Counted from the stretch's first letter, positions 37,548-45,977 are shown. The stretch is DNA of 64,000 bases from Oscillospiraceae bacterium (GCA_015065165.1 SVQU01000006.1:19128-83127), one strand, 5' to 3'. A program made the numbers and translations. The notes: a model not told the origin generated them from the sequence alone.

Positions 37548-38663
37548 GTGAAAAAACATAACTGGGTACAAAATATAAATTACAAAAAATTTATTGCACC
37601 ATTTGAAATTAGTTCTGGTAATCAATATCTTTCCGAACTAAAGACTCTATTAGACCTTTTTGTGGACGAACTAATAAATTGCAAAGCAGAAGAAACCATA
37701 GTTTCTGTTGCAAAACTTTACAGAGACAAAATTATTAATTCAATAGAACTGTATTATCAAGGAAATATTATAGATGCCCAAAGCACTATAAATGAACTAA
37801 TTGATGATTTTAGCGATGACTCCATTGCAATTTCGCATATTAATGACAGCATCGCCTTCCCTTCCCCGCGAAAGGGGGTTAAATCTGAGGTTCAATTCTT
37901 TAGAGCAAGACTTACCGAAAATGTAACAGATTTCCCTGCAAAAGATATGTTGCACATTCCATTTTCCAAACGCGATATTGTAAAGGGTGAACGTTTTAGT
38001 ATACCTGGATTACCTTGTTTATATTTGGCTAATTCAACATATACATGTTGGATTGAAATGGGTTGTCCTGCAGATCATAAATTTAATGTATCGCCTGTTG
38101 TGTTAGACAATACTCAAAGAATTTTCAATCTAACTGTATCTATACGCGACCTAATGGATTATACAACTATCGAAAACTCTGAAAACGACAACCATGAAGA
38201 GAGCATCATCGCCTTAATCAAGCTTTTAATGTTGTCGATGGGAACATCTTTCAACGTAGCTTCAGGTAGTGATCGCAACTTCAAGGCTGAATATATACTG
38301 CCACAAATGATCATGTTAGCCTGCAAACATAGGAACCTGGATGGTGTTACATACTATTCTAAGAAAGTTACAGATGATATTTTTGCACATGTTGTAGGTG
38401 TAAATTTAGTTTTGTTTGCATCTTATAACGGTGAAAAAGAACTTTCTAATATTTGCGAACATATTGAAATTAGCGATTCTTTTAATTATTCAATGTTTAA
38501 ACAATTAATGCCGAGTTTGCTTTGCAAATCATACGATCTGCGTATATTAGATTCTCCATATATAACTAATATCGGTTCGTTCGACCGACAGTTCCCTTAT
38601 CGAGAAACACAATTTTTCGCTTTTGATCAGTATTTATTTGCAAACTGGAACCGCGGGCACTAA
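37548..38663 (+). CDS. RES domain protein (NAD+-consuming toxin/effector type)
   Basis: 371 residues from a GTG at 37548 with CGGAGG six bases upstream. A helical N-terminal domain (1-110) precedes a RES fold: FFRAR (117-121), RFSIPGLPCLYLANS (149-163) with candidate R149, CWIEM with E170, and LPQMI...LDGVTYYS...GVNLVLF (251-290) with S271, the Arg-Glu-Ser set that names the family. RES toxins degrade NAD+ and usually pair with an Xre antitoxin; none is adjacent here. A 428-residue tail-anchored protein follows 17 bases later. Composition is AT-rich, so probably acquired. Confidence 0.75.
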   Translation: MKKHNWVQNINYKKFIAPFEISSGNQYLSELKTLLDLFVDELINCKAEETIVSVAKLYRDKIINSIELYYQGNIIDAQSTINELIDDFSDDSIAISHINDSIAFPSPRKGVKSEVQFFRARLTENVTDFPAKDMLHIPFSKRDIVKGERFSIPGLPCLYLANSTYTCWIEMGCPADHKFNVSPVVLDNTQRIFNLTVSIRDLMDYTTIENSENDNHEESIIALIKLLMLSMGTSFNVASGSDRNFKAEYILPQMIMLACKHRNLDGVTYYSKKVTDDIFAHVVGVNLVLFASYNGEKELSNICEHIEISDSFNYSMFKQLMPSLLCKSYDLRILDSPYITNIGSFDRQFPYRETQFFAFDQYLFANWNRGH

Positions 38664-38680
38664 AAAGGATTGAGAATAGA

Positions 38681-39967
38681 ATGAAAAAAGAAATCAAAAA
38701 ATGTATTAAATACTATTTAAGAAATATCGATTCCGAGGCATTTCGGGAATACGTTAAAAAGTCCGAAGAAAATGGTACGAGAGTGCATCAAGAGTATATA
38801 AAAGAGAAAAAACCTCAATGGGCAAATCGCACTGATTATTTTGAGGAAAGCACTATTGCTCGGATTATCATTGGAGATGTTTTATCTAATGATGGGGTTG
38901 TTAAACTTTTAAAGAAACTTTATGCACTACCCAAAAATAAATTTAAAGTAAAAAACTATTACAAAAAGCCACCTTTAAAAAACAAGTATGATTATATACG
39001 TCTTCAGTATACCCACTCCGGAATAGGTAGATTTGCAGAAATCGAATTTTTAGATGATAAATATATCAAACGTATAGAAATCAGTTGGAGCCAAATCAAT
39101 AATTATTTTGCTTTTATAGAGTATTCTTTTTGGTTCCATAAGTGTTTGGACGAAACACTCTACGGCAATTTCATTTCTGAAAACCTGCCTAAATTGACAA
39201 AAAAAGATTATATTACTTGGTATCACATAAAGAATGACAAAGAAGATAAATACAAGGATAATTATATGGCGTTACAGCAAATGCACACTGAATTTTTCAA
39301 TGTTGTTTGCCAACACTATATAACTACCCTGTTGTATAGTGAGCAAGGATCTACTAATCTTCTATTAAACATTACATTTTTTGTGAGAGAGAAACCCATT
39401 GACATTTCGACCTTGTATATTAGTGATTTTGGGGAAGCGTTTTATAACCGAAAAGGGAATTACATTATAGTTAGTGATTTTCATGGCGATCGTCATTGTC
39501 TTTATTCTGGAAATAATAGGATTCCTAATTTTAATCCATGCGGATATATTTCTAAATACGGAAATGACTTTTACTATAAGTTTTTCGGAGAAAAAGAATT
39601 AAAGAATTTTGAATATGAATTTTCCAAATATACGAACGGAAGAACGAAAGCTAAATACAACAAAAAGATAATAAGACTTCTGAATAAAATTCAGAGTCTC
39701 TCTGATTACGAATATCCCAATTCTTCAAAATTTTACTCTGGTTTCAAAGAGTCTTGGGATTTCTATGTAGGTAACGAAACGGAAGATATCAAGAAATGGC
39801 ATGGTAATAATCTGAAAAAAATCAAAAATATTTTCGAAAAGAACTTTGAATACCTAAAGGTTCTTACCGAAATAAATTATACTCGGAGCAATCATTCGAT
39901 ATCCATTATTGCAGCTGTGATTTCTGTGGTAGCAACGATCATATCATTAGTAGCTATTTTTGTGTGA
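38681..39967 (+). CDS. Hypothetical tail-anchored partner of the RES protein
   Basis: 428 residues, family not recognised. The bulk is cytosolic, charged and aromatic-rich, and the only clear membrane segment is at the very C terminus (SISIIAAVISVVATIISLVA, about 405-425), so it should be anchored by its tail. AAAAGGATTGAG precedes the ATG. Spacing of 17 bases to the RES gene and shared AT-rich composition indicate one transcription unit. It could be the antitoxin, the sensor or the membrane anchor of a RES module; the sequence does not decide. Confidence 0.7.
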   Translation: MKKEIKKCIKYYLRNIDSEAFREYVKKSEENGTRVHQEYIKEKKPQWANRTDYFEESTIARIIIGDVLSNDGVVKLLKKLYALPKNKFKVKNYYKKPPLKNKYDYIRLQYTHSGIGRFAEIEFLDDKYIKRIEISWSQINNYFAFIEYSFWFHKCLDETLYGNFISENLPKLTKKDYITWYHIKNDKEDKYKDNYMALQQMHTEFFNVVCQHYITTLLYSEQGSTNLLLNITFFVREKPIDISTLYISDFGEAFYNRKGNYIIVSDFHGDRHCLYSGNNRIPNFNPCGYISKYGNDFYYKFFGEKELKNFEYEFSKYTNGRTKAKYNKKIIRLLNKIQSLSDYEYPNSSKFYSGFKESWDFYVGNETEDIKKWHGNNLKKIKNIFEKNFEYLKVLTEINYTRSNHSISIIAAVISVVATIISLVAIFV

Positions 39968-40008
39968 TTTTCAAAATCCTTTTCTTTGTTTACTCCGAAC
40001 TAACCATT

Positions 40009-40032
40009 GAGGGCGCCTTAATCGGCGCCCTC
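40009..40032 (+). terminator. Terminator of the RES operon, overlapping the integrase 3' end
   Basis: Arms GAGGGCGCC and GGCGCCCTC, loop TTAATC, then TTTT on the plus strand. The right arm also encodes the last integrase residues on the minus strand. Confidence 0.85.
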
Positions 40033-40581
40033 TTTTAGTTTTGCTTTTTCTTCCTCTATTTCCGCTTTCTTGATTTTTATCATTTCGTCGAGCTTTTGTT
40101 CACATTCTTCAAGCGAATGTGTGTAGACGTTACAAGCAACTCTTTTGCCTTGTGCGTTGGTGGGCGTGTATCTACCTTCCCACAAGTTTTCTCCGATTCT
40201 ATAGATTCCACCAGTTCCGCTTCTTCTTATTTTACCTTTATATGGCTTAAACTCCACTTTCACGGGAGCTTTAGAATCTTCTATTGCCGTTATTTCAATT
40301 TCACTTTCTTCTATTATGGTGTCACTTCTGCACATATGTGCATCAATTTTCATCGCTGCATTATTAAGCATTTCGTTTGTAATGTGGCTATATATATCCA
40401 ACGTTGTTGACGATGACTTATGTCCTATAATTCGGGAGAGTGTTTTTATATCCATACCGTGTTCGAGAGCCATCGTAGCGAAGGTATGACGCAAATCGTG
40501 GAATCGTATTCTCTTGCAATCTGATCTTTCCAATATCTGCTGACATTTTCTATATAAATGATACCAAACAAATACTTCCAA
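40018..40581 (-). pseudogene. Tyrosine integrase, N-terminal part missing
   Basis: About 187 residues of the C-terminal half. Catalytic RIRFHDLRHTFATMALEHG (Arg and HxxR), GHKSSSTTLDIYSH (His and the nucleophile Tyr) are intact, but the arm-binding and core domains and the first catalytic Arg are gone: upstream of the TTG at 40581 the frame meets a stop at 40603-40605. After the catalytic domain follows an AP2-like, DNA-binding segment (GTGGIYRIGENLWEGRYTPT), an extension I associate with gut Bacillota integrases. Almost certainly not active. The break at about 40565-40605 is also where sequence identity changes. Confidence 0.85.
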
Positions 40582-40850
40582 TGAATGATAATAGATATAG
40601 CATTAGTTTTAAAGAAAAAGAACATTTTACTAAACTAATCTTTGGGGTTCCCATCAAAGATGTTTGCGAAGGAAAAATTGTTTCCCCAACCATAAGAAAA
40701 TTTAACAAATCATTCGTTTTTAAAGGAAGTAATGCAATTGTTGTTATTAGTAATAACAAATATACCTTCATGCACGACAACATAAGCATCGAATTTGCAT
40801 TAAATGATGTTTTTAAAAAATTATCTAACAACACTATGCTTCAACAACAG
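40581..40850 (+). pseudogene. Unidentified ORF fragment at the rearrangement point
   Basis: About 88 residues (MNDNRYSISFKEKEHF onward) with no ribosome binding site, no recognised domain, and an end that runs into RHS sequence in another frame. It lies between the truncated integrase and the truncated RHS gene. It may be a gene fragment or an assembly artefact. Confidence 0.35.
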
Positions 40851-43800
40851 CAAATCTCTTGCTGTAGTAAGCGACTTGGATTCTGAAGCTTATGCCTGCC
40901 AAACTATTAACGTGAAGAAAGAAGATTCTACACGCCAAACCTTTACCCTTTCCGGTTGGGCAAAAGGCGAAGGCATCATTGATCGTGAACGCGAAGCGTG
41001 TGAAAAGCCCTCGTTCTGTTTGCGTGCATGTATCAACTACAAATCCGGCGAATGTGAAGAACATATTGCAGAATTTTCGCCTTGCACTGATGGTTGGCAG
41101 TTTGCTTCGGTTGAATTCGCAAAGGAAAAATTCTGCGCTGTCGAGTCGATAAAGGTTTATTGCGACTATAGCAACAACGTCGGTACTGCATACTTTGACA
41201 ATATTCAGCTTGTTTGCAACTCTATCGAAACCGAACTTTTTGCAGACGACTTTACAACCATCAGCGAAGACTACTCCGCAGACGAAGATACCGCAGAAGA
41301 TACTTTCAATCCGGGCTTTAGCACCGAAGCAGAAGAAACTGATAGTGCGCCCGAATTCGAAGAAGCAAGAGATCCTCACGGTAATCCCTTCACCGAAACC
41401 AATTTTGTAGATGGCGAATTCGGTACAATCTATCGCTCGTTTAAATACTACAACGATATGGATCATATCGGCAACGACCTCACTTGCGAAACCGACCCCA
41501 GAGGTAACGAAACCAAATATGATGTAAATACAAATACTTCCAAAAACAACGCTGTTATCGACCGTTGCGGTAATAAAACCGAATACGAATATGACAGATT
41601 CGGTGAAGTATCTAAGGTAACCAGCTTTGAAAAAATCGGCGTAGATGACGAAGGTAATCCCATCTATCATCCCCTCGCAGACGTTTCCTATGCGTATTGC
41701 GAATTCGGTCAATTAGGAATGATCTCCCGTGGCGACGGCATGAAATATAACATCGATTATGACGAATTCAATCAACTTCAGGCGATCGGTATCAAGGGTA
41801 AGCCCGAAAAGCTTGTAAAATATGATTACAAGACCGGTTCCGGCAGACTTAAATCCGTAACCTATGCAAACGGTAACGTTATGTATGCTACCTACAACAG
41901 CATTGGTCAGATGATAAGCGAAACCTGGAAAGATACTGAAGACGGCAACATTATTGCATATTATAAATATGTTTATGACGGCAGCGGTAATATCGTAAGA
42001 AGCCTTGACATAGTTTCGGGAATTGAGTATACTTATACCTACGAGGAAGGCAGAATTGTTCGTGCTACCGAAACTGTTGTTATCTATGACAGCAACTGTA
42101 TCGCGGTTTCCAGAGGAGATACAAACACCATATTCTACAGCTATAATAACGAAGGTCAGCTTGTTAAAAAGCGTGTCGTTACTTCTGATGGTGCTGAACG
42201 TATCACCTACTATGAGCACAACGATGACAACACAATCGTTAAGTTCTCCGCAGGCGGTTTGAATGCCACTGCTCACAGCAAAACTGACGGTTTCGGCAGA
42301 AAGATTTTCGACGAAGTGCAGACCGGCAGAGGCTTTGTTTCCAGACAGTTTAGTTACCACGCAGGTGCTGTAACCGACGCTCACAAAGATTCGGACAAAG
42401 TTAAGTCCTCGCCTACCACACAGCTTGTAAGCCGTATTGAGCTTTCCGACGGCAGATCCCTTTCCTATGAATACGATGCTGAAGAACGCATCACCTCTGT
42501 TGTTGAGTCTTATGCTGTTGACGGTCAGCCTGTTACCAATACCATTCTTTACACTTACGATGCACTTGGTCAGCTTCTTACCGAAACGGTTAACGGTGTT
42601 GTAGTGAATGAAATGACCTATGACAATTACGGCAACATTCTTACCAAAAACGGCAAGATTTACACCTATGGCGATTCTGTTTGGAAGGATAAGCTTACCG
42701 CAATCGATGGTCAGGCTATTACCTATGATGCACAGGGCAACCCTGTTTCTTATCTCGGCCATGATTTGACGTGGGAGAAAGGCAGACAGCTTAAATACTT
42801 TGATGGTGTTTCTTACACCTACAATGCAAACGCCATTCGTACTTCTAAAACCGTCAATGGTGCAAAGCACACCTATATCTTAGACGGCACCAAGATTCTT
42901 CGTGAACATTGGATGGAATGCGCCACACCGCACACTATTACTCCTTTGTATGATAACGAAGACTCTGTTTGCGGTATCGACTACGGTAATCATACCTTCT
43001 ATTTCTTGAAGAACCTTCAGGGCGACGTTATTGCCATCGCAGACATCGAGGGCAATGTTGTTGGTCGTTACTCCTACGATGCTTGGGGCGTACCTACCAT
43101 TACTCAAGATAGCTCCTTCACAGTATGGGAAAAAGGCGTTGAGTTATATTCGTTCAATATTGCAGAAGTTAACCCCTTCCGTTACCGTGGTTATTACTAT
43201 GATAACGAAATTGGTTTGTACTATCTCCAAAGTAGGTATTACAACCCTGTAACTGGTAGGTTTGTGAATGCGGACATTCCTGAAATAATCGTCTTACATG
43301 GTAGATATTCTTTAAATGTAAACATGTATGCATATTGCAATAACGATCCAGTTATTGGCAACGATCCTATGGGAATGCTTGATGCAGCTGGCGCCGCAAG
43401 TTGGCTGAATGCAACTGATGTATTCAACATGTATGCACAAGACCTGTATACAGCTTATGCAGCAACTTTAACTAAAATTGGATTATATATAACAGCGTTT
43501 CTTACTCCTAAAGTAAGCGCAGCTTTTTGGTGGCAACCTTGGCTTATTGCAGGCATAGTGGTCGCAGCTGTTGCAATAGTAATTGCTTCTGTTGCAATTA
43601 TATATAATGCTAAAGTAAAGGAAAGAGAAAGAGAAAGACAAAAGTACCTAACGTCTGATAAAACGCTTTCTGATGTCAAGTTAAAACTGCAGTCCGGCAA
43701 GCATTATCACTTAGCCTATATTAGCAAGCAAGGCGAGTTATATAAAACCGGAAATAAAATGACCTTTGTTCAAGCTTTAATTGCATTAGGTATAACTGGT

Positions 43801-44052
43801 GCTGTTAACAGCATTACACGTAGGTACAAATACGACAAAACCAAATCTTCCACTGCCCAACGAACTCTCGAACATAAAGGTAATAGACAATGGGGCATAT
43901 ACGCTGATACTCAATCGGCTGCAAAAGCATTAGCTGTTGTTTTGGGTTCGTCAGAAAAACCCAAAGTGCATGGTTCGGGATATTATGGCCACTATCATGA
44001 TTTTACACACACTTTCCATATATGGTATGGTGGTAAAATCATATATAAATAA
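40804..44052 (+). CDS. RHS/YD-repeat polymorphic toxin, N terminus missing
   Basis: 1082 codons open, but real RHS sequence begins near codon 16 (KSLAVVSDLDSEAYACQT) in mid-domain: no signal peptide or export domain, so the 5' part is lost. A carbohydrate-binding-like jelly-roll segment (about 20-135), a long YD-repeat shell (200-800) and the RHS core end YYLQSRYYNPVTGRF (about 807-820) are followed by a hydrophobic stretch (about 910-935) and a variable C-terminal domain ending HGSGYYGHYHDFTHTFHIWY. Composition becomes AT-rich after the core, typical of a swapped toxin tip. Toxin activity unassigned; histidine-rich end suggests a nuclease. Confidence 0.85.
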   Translation: MMFLKNYLTTLCFNNSKSLAVVSDLDSEAYACQTINVKKEDSTRQTFTLSGWAKGEGIIDREREACEKPSFCLRACINYKSGECEEHIAEFSPCTDGWQFASVEFAKEKFCAVESIKVYCDYSNNVGTAYFDNIQLVCNSIETELFADDFTTISEDYSADEDTAEDTFNPGFSTEAEETDSAPEFEEARDPHGNPFTETNFVDGEFGTIYRSFKYYNDMDHIGNDLTCETDPRGNETKYDVNTNTSKNNAVIDRCGNKTEYEYDRFGEVSKVTSFEKIGVDDEGNPIYHPLADVSYAYCEFGQLGMISRGDGMKYNIDYDEFNQLQAIGIKGKPEKLVKYDYKTGSGRLKSVTYANGNVMYATYNSIGQMISETWKDTEDGNIIAYYKYVYDGSGNIVRSLDIVSGIEYTYTYEEGRIVRATETVVIYDSNCIAVSRGDTNTIFYSYNNEGQLVKKRVVTSDGAERITYYEHNDDNTIVKFSAGGLNATAHSKTDGFGRKIFDEVQTGRGFVSRQFSYHAGAVTDAHKDSDKVKSSPTTQLVSRIELSDGRSLSYEYDAEERITSVVESYAVDGQPVTNTILYTYDALGQLLTETVNGVVVNEMTYDNYGNILTKNGKIYTYGDSVWKDKLTAIDGQAITYDAQGNPVSYLGHDLTWEKGRQLKYFDGVSYTYNANAIRTSKTVNGAKHTYILDGTKILREHWMECATPHTITPLYDNEDSVCGIDYGNHTFYFLKNLQGDVIAIADIEGNVVGRYSYDAWGVPTITQDSSFTVWEKGVELYSFNIAEVNPFRYRGYYYDNEIGLYYLQSRYYNPVTGRFVNADIPEIIVLHGRYSLNVNMYAYCNNDPVIGNDPMGMLDAAGAASWLNATDVFNMYAQDLYTAYAATLTKIGLYITAFLTPKVSAAFWWQPWLIAGIVVAAVAIVIASVAIIYNAKVKERERERQKYLTSDKTLSDVKLKLQSGKHYHLAYISKQGELYKTGNKMTFVQALIALGITGAVNSITRRYKYDKTKSSTAQRTLEHKGNRQWGIYADTQSAAKALAVVLGSSEKPKVHGSGYYGHYHDFTHTFHIWYGGKIIYK

Positions 44053-44073
44053 TCTCAAATGAGGATAATTCAT

Positions 44074-44475
44074 ATGCAATGTTATGAAATGCTTTTACCA
44101 TATTTTAGATATTATAGAGATGAAGAAACATCTGATAACTTTTCGTGGTGGTTCTGTGTTTTAGATGAAAATATATACGAAACCAATGATATATACAAAG
44201 AATTTGGTTACACTTCAATATGCGACATTTGCGATTCGGGCAAATTCATCGAATTATACAAAGTAGATATTATTGAAACCAAAAAAGTATTTTTAAAGCA
44301 GTATCATCCAAAAAGTCAAATTTTGAACATTGAACATGACGGAGAATTCGATATTGCCTTTAACTCATTTATAGAAACCAGTTCCAGTTTAGATACATGG
44401 CAGGAATATGAAAAAGCTGTATTAGAATCAGCTCTATTGAAATGGAGTTCAGATAATAATATCATAATTTATTAA
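44074..44475 (+). CDS. Candidate immunity protein for the RHS toxin
   Basis: 133 residues from the ATG at 44074, nine bases after GAGG (an ATG at 44059 has none). Soluble, acidic and aromatic-rich (MQCYEMLLPYFRYYRD), no recognised family. It starts 21 bases after the RHS toxin stop, the position of immunity genes in polymorphic toxin loci, with the same AT-rich composition as the toxin tip. The immunity role rests on position. Confidence 0.6.
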   Translation: MQCYEMLLPYFRYYRDEETSDNFSWWFCVLDENIYETNDIYKEFGYTSICDICDSGKFIELYKVDIIETKKVFLKQYHPKSQILNIEHDGEFDIAFNSFIETSSSLDTWQEYEKAVLESALLKWSSDNNIIIY

Positions 44476-44583
44476 ATTAATCTATGACACTAATAAGTTT
44501 TTAGTTTTGGTATGGGAATGATATTATGGTCATTTCGAACATTGTATATTAACGAATAATAACTCATTATTTTGACATAATAT

Positions 44584-44612
44584 TTGCAATTTTCATTCCA
44601 ATGTGATATAGT
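44584..44612 (+). promoter_or_regulatory. Promoter of the lipoprotein gene
   Basis: TTGCAA (44584-44589), 17-bp spacer, TATAGT (44607-44612). The -10 box lies inside the left arm of the palindrome at 44601-44642. Confidence 0.6.
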
Positions 44613-44642
44613 GTTTTCATAGTAGAACACACTATATCACAT
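44601..44642. promoter_or_regulatory. Perfect 14-bp inverted repeat, likely operator
   Basis: Arms ATGTGATATAGTGT (44601-44614) and ACACTATATCACAT (44629-44642), 14-base spacer, covering the -10 box and ending just before the lipoprotein ribosome binding site (GGGGGA). A repressor site or an RNA hairpin at the leader. GTGATATAGTGTTTT also occurs at the promoter of the MATE gene near 54260, where it is only one half. Confidence 0.65.
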
Positions 44643-44655
44643 TCGGGGGATTTCT

Positions 44656-45042
44656 ATGAAAATCAAAACTATTGCTTTGTTACTTGTTGCGGTATTATGC
44701 TTTTCTTTAACTGCGTGCGGCGAAAGTGAAGCTAAACGTCCAATTGATTACCCAAACAGCAAATGGTCTTGCGATGTTGCCAGTATCACTTTTTCGGTAT
44801 CGGATGATGGAAAAATCATCGATGCAACTATGGTAGATAAAGACGACAACACGTTGCCGATTTCAATTGTTTTTTCTGATACCGATGAAAACAAGGTAAC
44901 CATAACCAATGCTGATGAAACCGAAACATATCTTTCCGGCACTTTTACATCCAGCAAAGACAAGTTCGTGATAACAGTAACCGATATTTACAATACGAAT
45001 CTTAGTATTTCTTCCAGAAGTTTGATATTCAAACGTTCATAA
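44656..45042 (+). CDS. Small lipoprotein
   Basis: 128 residues. Signal peptide MKIKTIALLLVAVLCFSLTACG with lipobox LTAC (Cys about 21). The mature part is a single beta-rich domain with repeated T/I/V strands (ITFSVSDDGKIIDATMVDKD), a common pattern of secreted Bacillota lipoproteins of unknown role. It is flanked by an operator-like palindrome and a strong terminator, so it is a single regulated transcript within the element. Confidence 0.75.
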   Translation: MKIKTIALLLVAVLCFSLTACGESEAKRPIDYPNSKWSCDVASITFSVSDDGKIIDATMVDKDDNTLPISIVFSDTDENKVTITNADETETYLSGTFTSSKDKFVITVTDIYNTNLSISSRSLIFKRS

Positions 45043-45049
45043 CTCAAAA

Positions 45050-45085
45050 AAGAACCATCTGTTCAATCTCGAACAGATGGTTCTT
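45050..45085 (+). terminator. Terminator of the lipoprotein gene
   Basis: Arms AAGAACCATCTGTTC and GAACAGATGGTTCTT, loop AATCTC, then ATTATTTTT. Confidence 0.92.
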
Positions 45086-45193
45086 ATTATTTTTACCGCA
45101 TAGTTTTAATATTTGAATGATACTTATTATACTCTTGAAATTTCACAAATAAATGTTATAATATTATAAATCGACGACAATACTGAGGTTCTT

Positions 45194-45682
45194 ATGAAAG
45201 TTTCTGAATTAAGGCTTAATGATATAAAAGAAGTTAACGGTTCTATTAAATCATTAAAAACCAAAGAAATTATCAATAAAATAACGCTGAGTTTTGATAT
45301 TTCTTCAAGAAAGAAACTTGCCAAGTTATTTATTTGCAATATTGTTACACCAGATGTGCAAAATTTGTGTATCGAACAATTATCTATAGAACAATCCGGG
45401 AACGAACTATTAACCAGAGGTCAATCTTCTTATGTCGATACCAAAACAGGATTTGTTTTATTTCCTCAAAGAACTTCCCCGCCCCACTTCGAAGCAACAT
45501 TTCAAGCTAAAACGGCATCAACTACAGATACACAACGCTGTTACGATATAGAAATGAATTTCGGCGATTTTTCATTCGACTTTTCAACCTCAGAAAAAAT
45601 CGAACATGCCGATAAAATAATCTATAAAAATGTAAACTTGCTGATTCACCCTAGCGACAATATAGTAAAGGTTTTGGAATAA
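45194..45682 (+). CDS. Hypothetical protein (162 aa), last gene of the element
   Basis: Not recognised. Soluble, no signal or membrane segment; helical N terminus then beta-rich with RTSPPHFEATFQAK in the middle. GAGG precedes the ATG. It stands alone between the lipoprotein terminator and the right arm repeat, in AT-rich sequence. It could be an accessory or immunity-type protein; no evidence beyond location. Confidence 0.55.
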   Translation: MKVSELRLNDIKEVNGSIKSLKTKEIINKITLSFDISSRKKLAKLFICNIVTPDVQNLCIEQLSIEQSGNELLTRGQSSYVDTKTGFVLFPQRTSPPHFEATFQAKTASTTDTQRCYDIEMNFGDFSFDFSTSEKIEHADKIIYKNVNLLIHPSDNIVKVLE

Positions 45683-45726
45683 GTTTCTTAACCATGTGTA
45701 TCCATTATATGTAATTTTGATTTTTG

Positions 45727-45752
45727 TTTGACCACAATTTTGACCACAATTG
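45727..45752 (+). repeat. 26-bp GACCACAA repeat, right copy
   Basis: Identical to 37243-37268, same orientation, 117 bases before the right core. Confidence 0.75.
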
Positions 45753-45869
45753 TAACCCGAACAGAAAAAACAAACGGAATATATGTTTCAAAAATGCGAA
45801 TTTTTGGCTGGAAAACATAACGAAAAGAGCCAAAATAATGCTTTTTTACCCAAAAAATGTTCTCGGAGC

Positions 45870-45916
45870 GCTTTGGGAGCAAGATGCTGCAGGTTCGAGT
45901 CCTGTCACTTCGACCA
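45870..45916 (+). tRNA. 3' part of the split tRNA-Pro(UGG)
   Basis: Core GCTTTGGGAGCAAG, variable loop ATGCT, T arm GCAGG-TTCGAGT-CCTGT, acceptor strand CACTTCG, discriminator A and encoded CCA. Upstream of the core there is no D arm or acceptor 5' strand. It completes the half at 37101-37142. Confidence 0.85.
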
Positions 45917-45951
45917 AAAAGGCTCAGGAAGTATTGTTTCCGGAGCCTTTT
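45917..45951 (+). terminator. Original terminator of the split tRNA-Pro
   Basis: Arms AAAAGGCTC and GAGCCTTTT, extended by GGAA/TTCC, directly after the CCA. Confidence 0.8.
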
Positions 45952-45977
45952 CTATGTTTGACTTTCATACCTACCTA

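Larger units (their letters stand above)
37129..45883. mobile_element. Integrated element inserted in the anticodon arm of tRNA-Pro
   Basis: A 14-bp core GCTTTGGGAGCAAG is present at both boundaries (37129-37142 and 45870-45883) and lies in the anticodon arm of the interrupted tRNA. A 26-bp repeat holding two GACCACAA units lies about 100 bp inside each boundary (37243-37268 and 45727-45752), fitting integrase arm sites. Contents: an intact tRNA-Pro, a RES-domain pair, a truncated tyrosine integrase, a truncated RHS toxin with a candidate immunity gene, a lipoprotein and a hypothetical. The lost integrase N-terminal part suggests it can no longer move by itself. It may be two nested elements. 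Confidence 0.7.

Noticed and set aside
41713-42870. Long minus-strand frame opposite the RHS gene
   Set aside because: Mirror of regular YD-repeat coding; no domain, no ribosome binding site.
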